DNA of 64,000 nt, taken from positions 124,001 through 188,000 of the forward strand of contig NZ_NNRK01000034.1 of the NCBI RefSeq assembly GCF_002252475.1, in the 5' to 3' direction. This document shows, one piece after another, positions 27,812 to 36,453 of the stretch. The stretch comes from Brucella rhizosphaerae. Lineage in GTDB: Bacteria > Pseudomonadota > Alphaproteobacteria > Rhizobiales > Rhizobiaceae. The position numbers and the translations under genes are program-made. Position 1 is the first letter of the stretch. Each line of letters starts with the position of its first letter. Under the pieces are notes generated by a model. It was not told where the DNA came from. It was given only the letters and a program-made list of their open reading frames with translations, and did no database searches.

Positions 27812-28047
27812 TTCGTAGTTCCAATCAACAAGAGCCGCAATTTCTGCGGGTTATCGGTTCCGCTTCCTGTTGTATCGACCTGCAAAAGCCACAACGGCTT
27901 GCGAATACACCAGTCAAAAAGGAGAATTTGTACTGCTCTTATCTATGCCATGTGGCAAGGAAAAGGCAAATAGGGATTGCCCGCTTTCACCGAAACGTCA
28001 TATTCTCGTTTCTTCTGAATAAAGAGAATCTGCAGGATATTTCCGAA

Positions 28048-29211
28048 ATGCCAGTGCTCAATCGTGCCGTCGAAACTCAAGCGGAGATCGCCGCATGGCG
28101 TCGTCATCTGCACCAGAATCCCGAACTTCTTTACGATGTTCACGAAACGGCACGCTTTGTCGAAGAAAAACTGAAATCATTCGGTTGCGATATCGTTGAA
28201 ACCGGCGTTGGGCGCTCAGGCGTTGTCGCGGTTATTAAAGGACGCCATGGTGACGGCCCGGCCATCGGCCTGCGCGCCGATATGGATGCATTGCCGATCA
28301 CCGAAACCAGCGGCGTCGAATGGGCATCGAAAAATCCAGGCAAAGCGCATTCCTGTGGCCATGACGGCCACACATCCATGCTGCTTGGTGCTGCACAATA
28401 TCTGGCCGAAACCCGTAATTTCCGCGGCTCTGCCGTGTTGCTTTTCCAACCGGCGGAAGAAGGCGGTGCCGGAGCACTCGCCATGGTGAAGGACGGCGTG
28501 ATGGACCGGTTTGGTATCGCGGAAGTCTATGGCGTTCACAATTTGCCAAGCCTTGCAGTGGGCCAGTTCGCCATGTGCAAGGGTCCGATCATGGCCGCAA
28601 CCGACGAATTCGACCTGTCCATCAAAGGTCGCGGCGGCCATGCGGCACAGCCACACCGCACGATTGATCCAATCCTTGCCGGTTCGCAGCTCCATCTTGC
28701 CATTCAGAGCATTGTCGCACGCAATATCGATCCGCTGGATTCGCTCGTTATTTCCATCACGAAGTTCCATGCCGGCGAAGCCTATAATGTCATCCCGGAA
28801 ACGGCAAAACTGTCGGGTACCGTGCGCACGCTGAGCAAGGAAACCCGCGCCTATGCCGAACGTCGCATCCGCGAGGTGGCAGCTGGCATCGCAACCGTTA
28901 CCGGTGCGGAAATCACCGTGCGTTATAAGAACAACTATCCTGTCACCTATAACCACGATGACCAGACCGACTTTGCGGCGCGCGTTGCAAAGAATGTGGC
29001 AGGCGAAGGCAAGGTGAAAACCGATGTCGCGCCGATGATGGCTGCGGAAGATTTCTCCTACATGCTGGAGGCACGTCCCGGCGCTTACATCTTCCTTGGT
29101 AATGGCGAAACACCGGGCCTGCATCATCCTGCTTATGATTTCAACGACGAAGCCATTCCATATGGCGTGAGCTATTTCGTATCTGTGATTGAAACAGCTC
29201 TCGCTGCCTGA
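28048..29211 (+). CDS. M20-family amidohydrolase (hippurate/N-acyl amino acid hydrolase type)
   Basis: A 387-residue zinc hydrolase of the M20D group that cleaves N-acyl or amide bonds (hippurate, N-acetylated amino acids, indole-acetyl conjugates). Metal and catalytic residues are in HSCGHDGHTSM, LLFQPAEEGGAG and the dimerisation-domain GGHAAQPH. The open frame extends upstream to 27643 through the divergent carboxypeptidase promoter, but the upstream translation has no family character; ATG 28048 follows CAGGATATTTCC and gives the family start (RRHLHQNPELLYDVHETA). The physiological substrate is not deducible. Confidence 0.9.
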   Translation: MPVLNRAVETQAEIAAWRRHLHQNPELLYDVHETARFVEEKLKSFGCDIVETGVGRSGVVAVIKGRHGDGPAIGLRADMDALPITETSGVEWASKNPGKAHSCGHDGHTSMLLGAAQYLAETRNFRGSAVLLFQPAEEGGAGALAMVKDGVMDRFGIAEVYGVHNLPSLAVGQFAMCKGPIMAATDEFDLSIKGRGGHAAQPHRTIDPILAGSQLHLAIQSIVARNIDPLDSLVISITKFHAGEAYNVIPETAKLSGTVRTLSKETRAYAERRIREVAAGIATVTGAEITVRYKNNYPVTYNHDDQTDFAARVAKNVAGEGKVKTDVAPMMAAEDFSYMLEARPGAYIFLGNGETPGLHHPAYDFNDEAIPYGVSYFVSVIETALAA

Positions 29212-29334
29212 CACTTTTTAATGTGCAAAGAAATGCGCCTGCCCCGCTTTTTGCGGGGTTGGCGAAAGCCATGAAAAACAGTATGTGTCGGAAAATGCTC
29301 CGGTTCATTACAGCGCCGGGCGTTTTTGATGACT

Positions 29335-29411
29335 GGTCCCGTAGCTCAGTAGGATAGAGCGCAAGATTCCTAATCTTGAGGCCACTGGTTCGAATCCAGT
29401 CGGGATCACCA
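29335..29411 (+). tRNA. tRNA-Arg (anticodon CCT)
   Basis: A 77-base cloverleaf with encoded CCA. Acceptor arms GGTCCCG and CGGGATC pair with one G-T; D arm GCTC/GAGC; anticodon stem CAAGA/TCTTG around TTCCTAA, giving CCT (reads AGG); T arm ACTGG/CCAGT with TTCGAAT. No intron. Confidence 0.96.
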
Positions 29412-29692
29412 TTCATCCTTCAGCAACGACTGATCCCGCCCCGCTCAAATTATCTTGAAGTCCTGTGATTTACGGCCATTTGTGCTATACCCGCCGGCGG
29501 TCTCATGGTGGTCTCATGGCGGACTCTCGTCTCTCCAACGGCTTGGTACATCCCCTCAATGCACGTGTATCCGTTCCTGAAACACCAAGCCTGACCTGTA
29601 AGTTCATCCCCCCAGGGTCATCACAAATGATCTACCCTATATGCTGGCCGTTTTGACAGACGGATCGGTGCGTTCGCAAAGCTGAAACCGTC
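29412..29692 (+). other. 281 bp region downstream of tRNA-Arg
   Basis: No convincing gene. It carries a duplicated GGTGGTCTCATGG-like block (GGCGGTCTCATGGTGGTCTCATGG near 29499-29521) opening a 63-codon frame at 29465 that does not resemble a known protein. The 3' ends of tRNA-Arg(CCT) genes are common integration sites, so this may be a scar, but no integrase was found. Confidence 0.4.
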
Positions 29693-31123
29693 ATGACTAT
29701 CATCCAGGAAACTGAAACGTCGGCCAGTGAACAAAGCGCTTCACTGGAAGCGAAAAGCAATTTCCGGATCATCGCCCTCATCGTTGCGAGTGCTATGCTG
29801 ATGGAACAGCTCGACGCCACGATCCTGGCAACCGCTCTGCCAACTATGGCCAGGGATTTCGATGTCGCCGCCCCCTCGATGAGTGTCGCGCTCACATCAT
29901 ATCTTCTCAGCCTCGCCATTTTCATTCCGGCAAGCGGCAAGATCGCCGATCGCTTCGGTACACGAACGGTATTCCGCTTCGCCATTGGCATTTTCATTGC
30001 CGGCTCCATTCTCTGCGCACAGGCGCCGAACCTTCCCTTCCTTGTCTTTGCCCGCCTGTTGCAAGGTGCGGGCGGTGCCATGATGCTGCCAGTCGGGCGT
30101 CTGGTGCTGATCCGCTCTGTCGAGCGCAAAGACCTCATCTCGGCAATGTCGTGGATGCTGGTGCCTGCGCTGATGGGCCCGATCCTCGGACCGCCCATTG
30201 GGGGCCTGTTCGTGACCTGGCTCGATTGGCGCTGGATCTTTTACATCAATGTGCCGATTGGTATTCTGGGCATGATTTTCGTTTCGCTCTATATCGGAGA
30301 ATATAAAAGCGAAGCGAAAGAGTCCTTTGATTTCGTGGGGTTGATCCTGTCAGGGATTGCTCTCGGTGCGCTGCTTTTCGGCCTGGAGAGTGCCACCACC
30401 AACACGGGTCTGGCGGCCAGGTTCTTTGTGGTGGGCATCGTGTTTGCGATAGCGACCGTTATCCATTCCCGCCGCCATCCAGCACCGCTTCTTGATTTTT
30501 CGCTGATGCGGATTGAGAGCTTCGGCACTTCAATGATTGCCGGGTCGATCACCCGTATCACGCAAGGAGCCCATCCATTCCTTTTGCCTTTGATGCTGCA
30601 GGTTGCCTTCGGTATTTCAGCCGTGTCGGCCGGTAATATGGTTTTGGCGACAGCACTCGGCTCCATGGCGATGAAAGCCTTTGCGCCTAAAATTATTCGC
30701 CGGTTCGGCTTCCGCTCGTCACTGGTTGTGAACGGCATATTCTCGTCATGCAGCTACGCAATCTGCGGTTTGTTCAGCCCTGAATGGCCGCATTGGCTGA
30801 TCTTTGCCGTGCTGTTCATGTCCGGTTTTTCGATGTCGTTTCAGTTCACAGCCTATAATACGGTTGCCTATGACAAGATTGATGAGAAGCAGATGAGCTC
30901 GGCCAACAGCTTCTATTCAACCTTCCAGCAGCTTATGCTTTCTTTCGGCGTTTGTATCGGCGCACTCGCGCTTCACACGTCCATGGCCTGGCATGAACGC
31001 GACGTGCCGTTATCGTCGGATTTCTCGATGGCTTTCTTTATTGTGACCGGCATATCGCTGATGGCCACGTTCTGGAACCTTCGTTTCTCAAAGGACGCGG
31101 GCGCACAAATGCGCGGGCGATAA
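29693..31123 (+). CDS. MFS transporter, DHA2 (EmrB/QacA) type
   Basis: A 476-residue inner membrane proton antiporter with 12-14 hydrophobic helices. The motif LDATILATALPTMARDF in helix 1, GKIADRFGTRTVF (motif A) after helix 2, and RLLQGAGGAMMLPVGRL with the GPILGPPIGGLF motif C mark the DHA2 drug efflux family. A polar start (QETETSASEQSASLEAKS) precedes helix 1. Its substrate is unknown. It reads toward the minus-strand SDR gene and is not clearly part of the catabolic operon beyond it. Confidence 0.88.
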   Translation: MTIIQETETSASEQSASLEAKSNFRIIALIVASAMLMEQLDATILATALPTMARDFDVAAPSMSVALTSYLLSLAIFIPASGKIADRFGTRTVFRFAIGIFIAGSILCAQAPNLPFLVFARLLQGAGGAMMLPVGRLVLIRSVERKDLISAMSWMLVPALMGPILGPPIGGLFVTWLDWRWIFYINVPIGILGMIFVSLYIGEYKSEAKESFDFVGLILSGIALGALLFGLESATTNTGLAARFFVVGIVFAIATVIHSRRHPAPLLDFSLMRIESFGTSMIAGSITRITQGAHPFLLPLMLQVAFGISAVSAGNMVLATALGSMAMKAFAPKIIRRFGFRSSLVVNGIFSSCSYAICGLFSPEWPHWLIFAVLFMSGFSMSFQFTAYNTVAYDKIDEKQMSSANSFYSTFQQLMLSFGVCIGALALHTSMAWHERDVPLSSDFSMAFFIVTGISLMATFWNLRFSKDAGAQMRGR

Positions 31124-31200
31124 AGCGCATCCCGAAAAGTGGAAACCAGTTTTCAAAATAAGATGCGCGTTAAGATAAAGTATCAGAACACCGATCTGAT
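31124..31200. repeat. RIME-like intergenic repeat fragment
   Basis: AGCGCATCCCGAAAAGTGGA and AACCAGTTTTCAAAATAAGAT followed by AAGATAAAG resemble the first half of the RIME-like elements. It fills the gap between the convergent MFS and SDR genes. Confidence 0.5.
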
Positions 31201-31205
31201 ATGTC

Positions 31206-31970
31206 TCACGCCCCATAAGGCCAGTTGGCCTGCGAAAACAGACCACCATCGACCCAGATCGTCTGGCCCGAAACAAAAAGCGCAGCATCAGACGCCAGAA
31301 ACAGCACTGGGCCGGAGAGGTCCTCCACCGTTCCGACCCGCCGCAGTGGCGTGATCCGGCCCCATGTTTCTGCATAATCCGGCTGTTCCTGCGCAGTGCG
31401 CTCATTATAAATCGCACCGGGAGCCACGCAATTGACCCGGATGGCATGCGGCCCAAGTTCCACGGCAGACACCTTGGTGAACTGCTCAATCCCGCCCTTG
31501 GATGCCGTGTAAGAAACGAGTTTCGGGAAAGCGAGCTTATTGCAGCCCGAGCCTATATTGATAATAGCTCCGCCCTTGCCGACATCCACCATTCGCTTGG
31601 CAGCAGCTTTCGTATTCAGAAAACAGCCCTTCATATTGGTGCGGATCACATCGTCCCAGCCTTCCTCGGAAAGTTCCAGCAAAGGCGCCCATGTCTGAAT
31701 ACCGGCATTGTTGACGAGCACGTCCGGGGCATCGCCATACCAGCTGCAGACTTCGTCGAAGAACTCTTCGACCTCAACTCCAGAGCCGACATCGCATTCG
31801 ATCCCCAGCGCCTGACCGCCCGCAGCTTCGACTTCTTCCATAAGTGTATTTGCAGCTTCGTCATCACCTCTGAAGCTGAAAGCAACCGCATAACCGGCTT
31901 CCGCAAATGCAGAAACAAGATGCCGGCCAATGCCGGTGCTTCCACCCGTGACAATCGCAAACCCACTCAT
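31206..31970 (-). CDS. Short-chain dehydrogenase/reductase (sugar dehydrogenase-like)
   Basis: A 254-residue classical SDR with GGSTGIGR for nucleotide binding, NNAG, a serine in NIGSGC, and the YTASKGG catalytic Tyr/Lys. The C-terminal LRRVGTVEDLSGPVLFLASDAALFVSGQTIWVDGG is the common glucose/3-oxoacyl reductase ending. GGGAGGG seven bases before ATG 31970 makes that the start, and not the upstream ATG at 31985. It faces the MFS gene and is divergent from a GFA-type gene, so it lies outside the LacI operon but beside it. Substrate unknown. Confidence 0.87.
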   Translation of the reverse strand: MSGFAIVTGGSTGIGRHLVSAFAEAGYAVAFSFRGDDEAANTLMEEVEAAGGQALGIECDVGSGVEVEEFFDEVCSWYGDAPDVLVNNAGIQTWAPLLELSEEGWDDVIRTNMKGCFLNTKAAAKRMVDVGKGGAIINIGSGCNKLAFPKLVSYTASKGGIEQFTKVSAVELGPHAIRVNCVAPGAIYNERTAQEQPDYAETWGRITPLRRVGTVEDLSGPVLFLASDAALFVSGQTIWVDGGLFSQANWPYGA

Positions 31971-32073
31971 AAAATTCCCTCCCAAAGGATCTCGAAAGGC
32001 AATTTAATCAACTTCAAGCAATGGTAAAGCTGTGAAAATGGAATTATCAGTTTTCCTGAAAGAGGAGACCAGC

Positions 32074-32520
32074 ATGAACCCCGATATCAAAGTCGCCAAC
32101 GGTGCCTGTCACTGCGGAACAGTGCGCTTTCGCGTCAAACTTTCCGATGGCCTTAACACGGCGCGCCGCTGCACCTGCTCCTATTGCCGGATGCGCGGTG
32201 CTGTTGCTGTTTCCGCCGATCTGGATGGACTGGAAATTCTCGAAGGCGAAGATGCGCTGACGCTCTACACGTTTAATACGGGTGCGGCGAAGCACTTTTT
32301 CTGCTCGAAATGCGGGATTTATACCTTCCACCAGCGCCGCTCCAGCCCCCACCAGTTCGGCGTGAATGCAGCCTGCCTCGAAGGTGTTTCACCCTTCGAT
32401 TTCAAGGTTATTCCGGTCAATGACGGCGTGAACCACCCATCCGACAATCCAAACTATAAAGGTTCTGGCATCGCTGGCTATCTGCGTTTCGAACCATATG
32501 ATGAAGCGAAGGCTGACTAA
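32074..32520 (+). CDS. GFA/CENP-V-fold zinc protein
   Basis: A 148-residue member of the glutathione-dependent formaldehyde-activating enzyme (Gfa) family. The zinc ligands are visible: CHCG, CTCSYC and CSKC. The family name is historical and most members have no proven activity. GAGGAG seven bases before ATG 32074 makes it the start over ATG 32032. It is divergent from the SDR at 31970 and its last four bases overlap the 3' end of the minus-strand GMC gene. Presence beside alcohol and aldehyde oxidation genes is suggestive only. Confidence 0.86.
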   Translation: MNPDIKVANGACHCGTVRFRVKLSDGLNTARRCTCSYCRMRGAVAVSADLDGLEILEGEDALTLYTFNTGAAKHFFCSKCGIYTFHQRRSSPHQFGVNAACLEGVSPFDFKVIPVNDGVNHPSDNPNYKGSGIAGYLRFEPYDEAKAD

Positions 32521-34154
32521 ATCCTTGCGCGCCGCTTCTGCTCGTTTTTCTCCCATGAAAACACGACGGGCGGCAGCGGATCGAAGCCGCGAATAATGTC
32601 CGCACCCTTTTCGCCGACCATAATCGTCGGCGCATTGGTGTTACACGAAGGAACACGCGGCATGATCGAACTGTCGCAGACGCGCAGACCTTCAAGCCCG
32701 CGTACCCTCAAATCAAGATCGACAACAGCCATAGCGTCCGTGCCCATCTTGCAGGTGCCGACCGGATGATGATCGGTCTTGGCATTGGCGCAGGCATAGT
32801 CGAACAGATCATCATCGCTTAAGACCTTGGGTCCCGGCAGACGTTCCGCCATGACATAAGGTTTCAACGCATCCTGCTGCATGATTTCACGAGCGATCTT
32901 CAGCCCTTCCAGCGACATCTTGCGGTCATGTGGATCACTCCAGTAATTGGGATCAATGAGCGGCGCTGCTGCCGGATCGGCTGAAGCCAGCCGCACAGTT
33001 CCACGCGACCGCGGATGCAGATAGGCGGAGTTAAGCGTTACACCGGCATTTTTGAGCTTCTCAACACCCGCCTCAATGCCGGACCCGAGTCCCAGATGAA
33101 ACTGGATATCGGGTGAGCGTGCATTGGGATCAGCGTACCAGAAGCCGCCGGTTTCAAAGAGGCTCGACGCCACAGGGCCCGAGCGCAACAGCATATATTG
33201 CAAACCTGCTCCAAGCGTCCGATGCAGCTTCGCCACACCATCATAAGTGTGATCGCCAGTGCATTCGGCAATGACAAACAAATCGAGATGATCCTGCATG
33301 TTTTCGCCCACACCCGGAAGATCATGCCTGACCGCGACGCCTGCTTTTTTCAGATGATCAGCAGGACCAATACCCGATTGCAGCAGAAGTTTCGGCGAAC
33401 CAATCGCACCTGACGACACAATCACCTCACGCGCCGCGCGTAAAACTTCGCCGTTCATCAGTGTTACGCCGGTCACACGTGTTTTTTCCAGCACGATATT
33501 GCGTACCGGCGCATTCATCTGCACGGTGAGGTTCTTGCGATCCCTGATGGTGGACAGATAAGCAAGCGACGCCGACGAGCGGCGGCGGTTGCGCTGAGTG
33601 AGCTGATAAAAGCCCACGCCTGCCTGTTCGCGACCGTTGAAATCCGGATTATACGGAATTCCCAGTTCCTGCCCTGCGCGGATATAGGCGTCGCAGATCG
33701 GCAGCGGCGAAGACGGCATCGAAACGCCGAGCGGCCCGCCATAAGAATGGTAGTCATCGTTAAAACGCTGATTGTCTTCCGCTCGTTTGAAATAGGGCAG
33801 CACATGGCGATAATCCCAGCCGGTGCAACCATCCTCATCAGCCCAGAGATCATAATCGGCAGCATTGCCGCGCGTATAAATCTGCGCATTGATGCTGGAG
33901 CCGCCGCCGATAACTTTCGCCTGCGTATAGCGAAGCACACGATTTTTCAGGTGTTTCTGCGGCACGGTTTCCCAGCCCCAGCTCGCCACGCCCTTGGTCA
34001 TCTTGGCAAAACCGGCGGGCATATGAAACAGTGGGTTCCAGTCACTGCCACCAGCTTCGAGCAACAGCACTTTAACCGACGCATCTTCGCTCAGACGATT
34101 GGCGAGAACACAACCGGCAGGCCCACCACCAACAATGATATAATCGTAATCCAT
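32517..34154 (-). CDS. GMC oxidoreductase (choline/alcohol dehydrogenase-like)
   Basis: A 545-residue flavoprotein that oxidises alcohols to aldehydes. The FAD-binding N-terminus is YIIVGGGPAGCVLANRLSED, GMC signature 1 lies around GGGSSINAQIYTRG, signature 2 around SSGAIGSPKLLLQSGIGP, and the C-terminal active-site histidine is in DHHPVGTCKMG with the partner residue in PSCNTNAPTIM. The sequence is nearest to BetA/AlkJ-type enzymes acting on primary alcohols. Last gene of the long minus-strand LacI operon, 20 bp after an SDR gene. Confidence 0.9.
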   Translation of the reverse strand: MDYDYIIVGGGPAGCVLANRLSEDASVKVLLLEAGGSDWNPLFHMPAGFAKMTKGVASWGWETVPQKHLKNRVLRYTQAKVIGGGSSINAQIYTRGNAADYDLWADEDGCTGWDYRHVLPYFKRAEDNQRFNDDYHSYGGPLGVSMPSSPLPICDAYIRAGQELGIPYNPDFNGREQAGVGFYQLTQRNRRRSSASLAYLSTIRDRKNLTVQMNAPVRNIVLEKTRVTGVTLMNGEVLRAAREVIVSSGAIGSPKLLLQSGIGPADHLKKAGVAVRHDLPGVGENMQDHLDLFVIAECTGDHTYDGVAKLHRTLGAGLQYMLLRSGPVASSLFETGGFWYADPNARSPDIQFHLGLGSGIEAGVEKLKNAGVTLNSAYLHPRSRGTVRLASADPAAAPLIDPNYWSDPHDRKMSLEGLKIAREIMQQDALKPYVMAERLPGPKVLSDDDLFDYACANAKTDHHPVGTCKMGTDAMAVVDLDLRVRGLEGLRVCDSSIMPRVPSCNTNAPTIMVGEKGADIIRGFDPLPPVVFSWEKNEQKRRARI

Positions 34155-34174
34155 TCGTTTCTCCTCCCGAGAAA

Positions 34175-34939
34175 CTAAAGCTTTGCAATCGACAAGCCGC
34201 CATCGGCATTGATCACCGAGCCTGTCGCAAATATGAAATCACCGCCAGCAAGCCCGGCTACAATCGCGCCGACATCACCCGCCTCGCCCCAGCGCTTCAT
34301 CGGCACCAGACCACCTTCGATCAGCGCGTCATAACGCTCAGTAACCCTGGCCGTCATGTCAGTGCGGATGATGCCGGGACGCACTTCAAACACGCCGATC
34401 CGCGCTTCGGCCAAACGCAATGCCAGCCCTTGCGTGAATGCCGTCAGCCCCGCTTTACTGATGCAGTAATCAAGCCGCTCGGGCGACGTCATCACTGATG
34501 AAACCGAACTGATCGTCACAATGCTACGCGAGAACCGGACTTCACCTGTAGCCAGCATGGCCTTCACCACAGCCTGGGTGAAAAACACAGTACCGCGCAG
34601 GTTCACTCCCATAATCGTGTCGAAGTTCTCAGGCATAAGCCCAAGAAAATCTCCGCGCTCAACCGAGCCCATGCCAGCATTGTTGACCAGACAATCGATG
34701 CCGCCGAGCTCTGCAATAACTGCGGCAACAGTTTCCTCATGCGTTTCGATAGCAGCAAGATCGCTTTCAAAGAATGCCACTTTTCCGCCAAGGCCGCGCA
34801 ATTCATCAATGACGGCATCGTCGCTTTCGCGGTCAGTAATGGCGAGATCAAAACCTTTGGCCAGTAACGCGCGGGCAATGCCAAGCCCGATACCGCGTCG
34901 CCCGCCAGTCACCAGTGCAACAGGTCTTTGACGGTTCAT
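34175..34939 (-). CDS. Short-chain dehydrogenase/reductase (FabG-like)
   Basis: A 254-residue SDR with GGRRGIGLGIA, NNAGMGS, SSVSS and YCISK as the nucleotide-binding and catalytic motifs, and ATGSVINADGGLSI at the end. In this operon, which also encodes a CoA-transferase and an enoyl-CoA hydratase, a 3-hydroxyacyl-CoA dehydrogenase role is a reasonable inference; sugar or other alcohol oxidation is equally possible from sequence alone. Its ATG overlaps the stop of the preceding GMC gene in ATGA, so they are coupled. Confidence 0.86.
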   Translation of the reverse strand: MNRQRPVALVTGGRRGIGLGIARALLAKGFDLAITDRESDDAVIDELRGLGGKVAFFESDLAAIETHEETVAAVIAELGGIDCLVNNAGMGSVERGDFLGLMPENFDTIMGVNLRGTVFFTQAVVKAMLATGEVRFSRSIVTISSVSSVMTSPERLDYCISKAGLTAFTQGLALRLAEARIGVFEVRPGIIRTDMTARVTERYDALIEGGLVPMKRWGEAGDVGAIVAGLAGGDFIFATGSVINADGGLSIAKL

Positions 34940-36453
34940 ACCAGCGCCTCTCGATTCAAGTGGTCCGCCACGCGCAAGGCTTGCGCAGCAACGGTCAGCG
35001 CCGGATTGACTGCCGCCGAGGTCGGCAGAAATGATGCATCGACCACATAGAGATTGGGATGATCATAAGCGCGGCAATAAGGATCAAGCGGCGCTGTCGC
35101 GGGATCATTACCGATGCGAACTGTCCCGCATTGGTGTGATGGTGTGCGCCGGTCGAAGGCTCGTGAAAGTACCACCGGAAACCCTGCCTGTTTGAGCGCA
35201 GCTTTCAGCTTATCAACCAGCATCAGATGCGCTTTCCAGTTGGTGCGCACCCAATGCAAAATGATGCGGTCGCCATCCACTGTCACGCGGCTTTCCGGCG
35301 ATGGCAAATCCTCGCTCATCGCGTAAAAATCGATTGTGTGCCCGGCAATGCGGTTCAGCAACCATTCCGGCACACGCGGCATACTCGATTTCAGAACGGC
35401 TCCCGACACGCGGCCCAGCAATTGTACATTGCCAAGTGGTGGGCCGCCTGCACCGTCCGAGAGATAGTAATCATTGAAGCCAAAAGTCTTCTGATAGACG
35501 CTGTCATTGCGGTAACGCGGATCGAACCCGATCACAGCACTGGCATTGTGGTTCATGAAGTTGCGGCCCACCTGATCCGAACGGTTCGCCACTCCTGAGC
35601 GCAACAAAAGTGCAGCCGACTGCACCGATCCAGCAGACAGAATGACGAGCTTGGGACGCAGGACCAGCGCCTCACCGTTCTTCAGATAATGAACTGCGGT
35701 GATGGTTTTGCCATCCGGCCCGGTTTCCAAATGCGTCACCCGTGCCGATGTTTCAAGCCGAACATTCGGATGCTTGAGCGCTTCCGCAAGCGGACAGGTT
35801 TCCGCATCCATCTTGCCATCATTGCTGTTTGGATGTGCATCCCACGGCGTTTTGGCCCTGGCCAACCAGCGCTCGATATCGACACCCAGCGGCAATGAAG
35901 CCGGATGTAACCCGGCTTTTTTCAACCGTGCGCGCGCATCGGCAATCGGGCGTTCGTCACTGATAGAAGGGTAAGGATATGGCTTGGAATGACGCGGCTC
36001 GCTCGGATCATCGCCCAGCTCGCCTCGAACCTGAAACAGCTCCTCAGCCTTGCAATACCATGGCTCAACTTCGTCATAGGAGAAAGGCCAGGCCGGTGAC
36101 ACGCCTTCGAGATGCGCGAGCTCGTCGAAGTCTTCACGGCGATAGCGCACAAGCACCGCGCCATAGAATTTGGAATTGCCACCAACATTATAATAATTGC
36201 CGGGATTGAACGGCGTGCCATCCGTCTCATACCAGAACTCTTTCGGGCGAAAGAAACCACGCTGAAAGATAGCGCGCGGGTCGCGGTTTTCTGGCCTGTC
36301 AGCAAGCCGTTCGCCAGCCTCCAGAATAAGAATGTCAGCACCCGATACGGCCAGACCGGCGGCCATTGTCGCGCCGCCGATACCCGATCCGATGATGACG
36401 ATATCCGGCTGTCCTCCCAAAGCCGTCACTCCTACTTTGCTTGCGGCATCCAC
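34936..36453 (-). CDS. GMC-family oxidoreductase, second copy
   Basis: A 505-residue FAD enzyme only distantly like the GMC protein at 32517. The FAD motif is IVIIGSGIGGATMAAGLAVSG; NVGGNSKFYGAVL, LVILSAGSVQSAALLLRSGV and the C-terminal HQCGTVRIGNDPATAPLDPYCR followed by VVDASFLPTSAAVNPALT are typical of the subgroup with glucose/fructose or sterol-type substrates. The final motif has H and N (AVNPAL) as the active-site pair. Its start overlaps the aldehyde dehydrogenase gene by 22 bases, tying it to that operon. Confidence 0.87.
   Translation of the reverse strand: MDAASKVGVTALGGQPDIVIIGSGIGGATMAAGLAVSGADILILEAGERLADRPENRDPRAIFQRGFFRPKEFWYETDGTPFNPGNYYNVGGNSKFYGAVLVRYRREDFDELAHLEGVSPAWPFSYDEVEPWYCKAEELFQVRGELGDDPSEPRHSKPYPYPSISDERPIADARARLKKAGLHPASLPLGVDIERWLARAKTPWDAHPNSNDGKMDAETCPLAEALKHPNVRLETSARVTHLETGPDGKTITAVHYLKNGEALVLRPKLVILSAGSVQSAALLLRSGVANRSDQVGRNFMNHNASAVIGFDPRYRNDSVYQKTFGFNDYYLSDGAGGPPLGNVQLLGRVSGAVLKSSMPRVPEWLLNRIAGHTIDFYAMSEDLPSPESRVTVDGDRIILHWVRTNWKAHLMLVDKLKAALKQAGFPVVLSRAFDRRTPSHQCGTVRIGNDPATAPLDPYCRAYDHPNLYVVDASFLPTSAAVNPALTVAAQALRVADHLNREALV

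Noticed and set aside
27643-28047. N-terminal extension of the amidohydrolase frame
   Set aside because: It runs through the 5' end of the divergent carboxypeptidase gene and has no family similarity; ATG 28048 is a better start.
28216-29214. 332-codon minus-strand frame opposite the M20 amidohydrolase gene
   Set aside because: Composition is Cys/His-rich in the way antisense frames are, and the amidohydrolase motifs are on the other strand.
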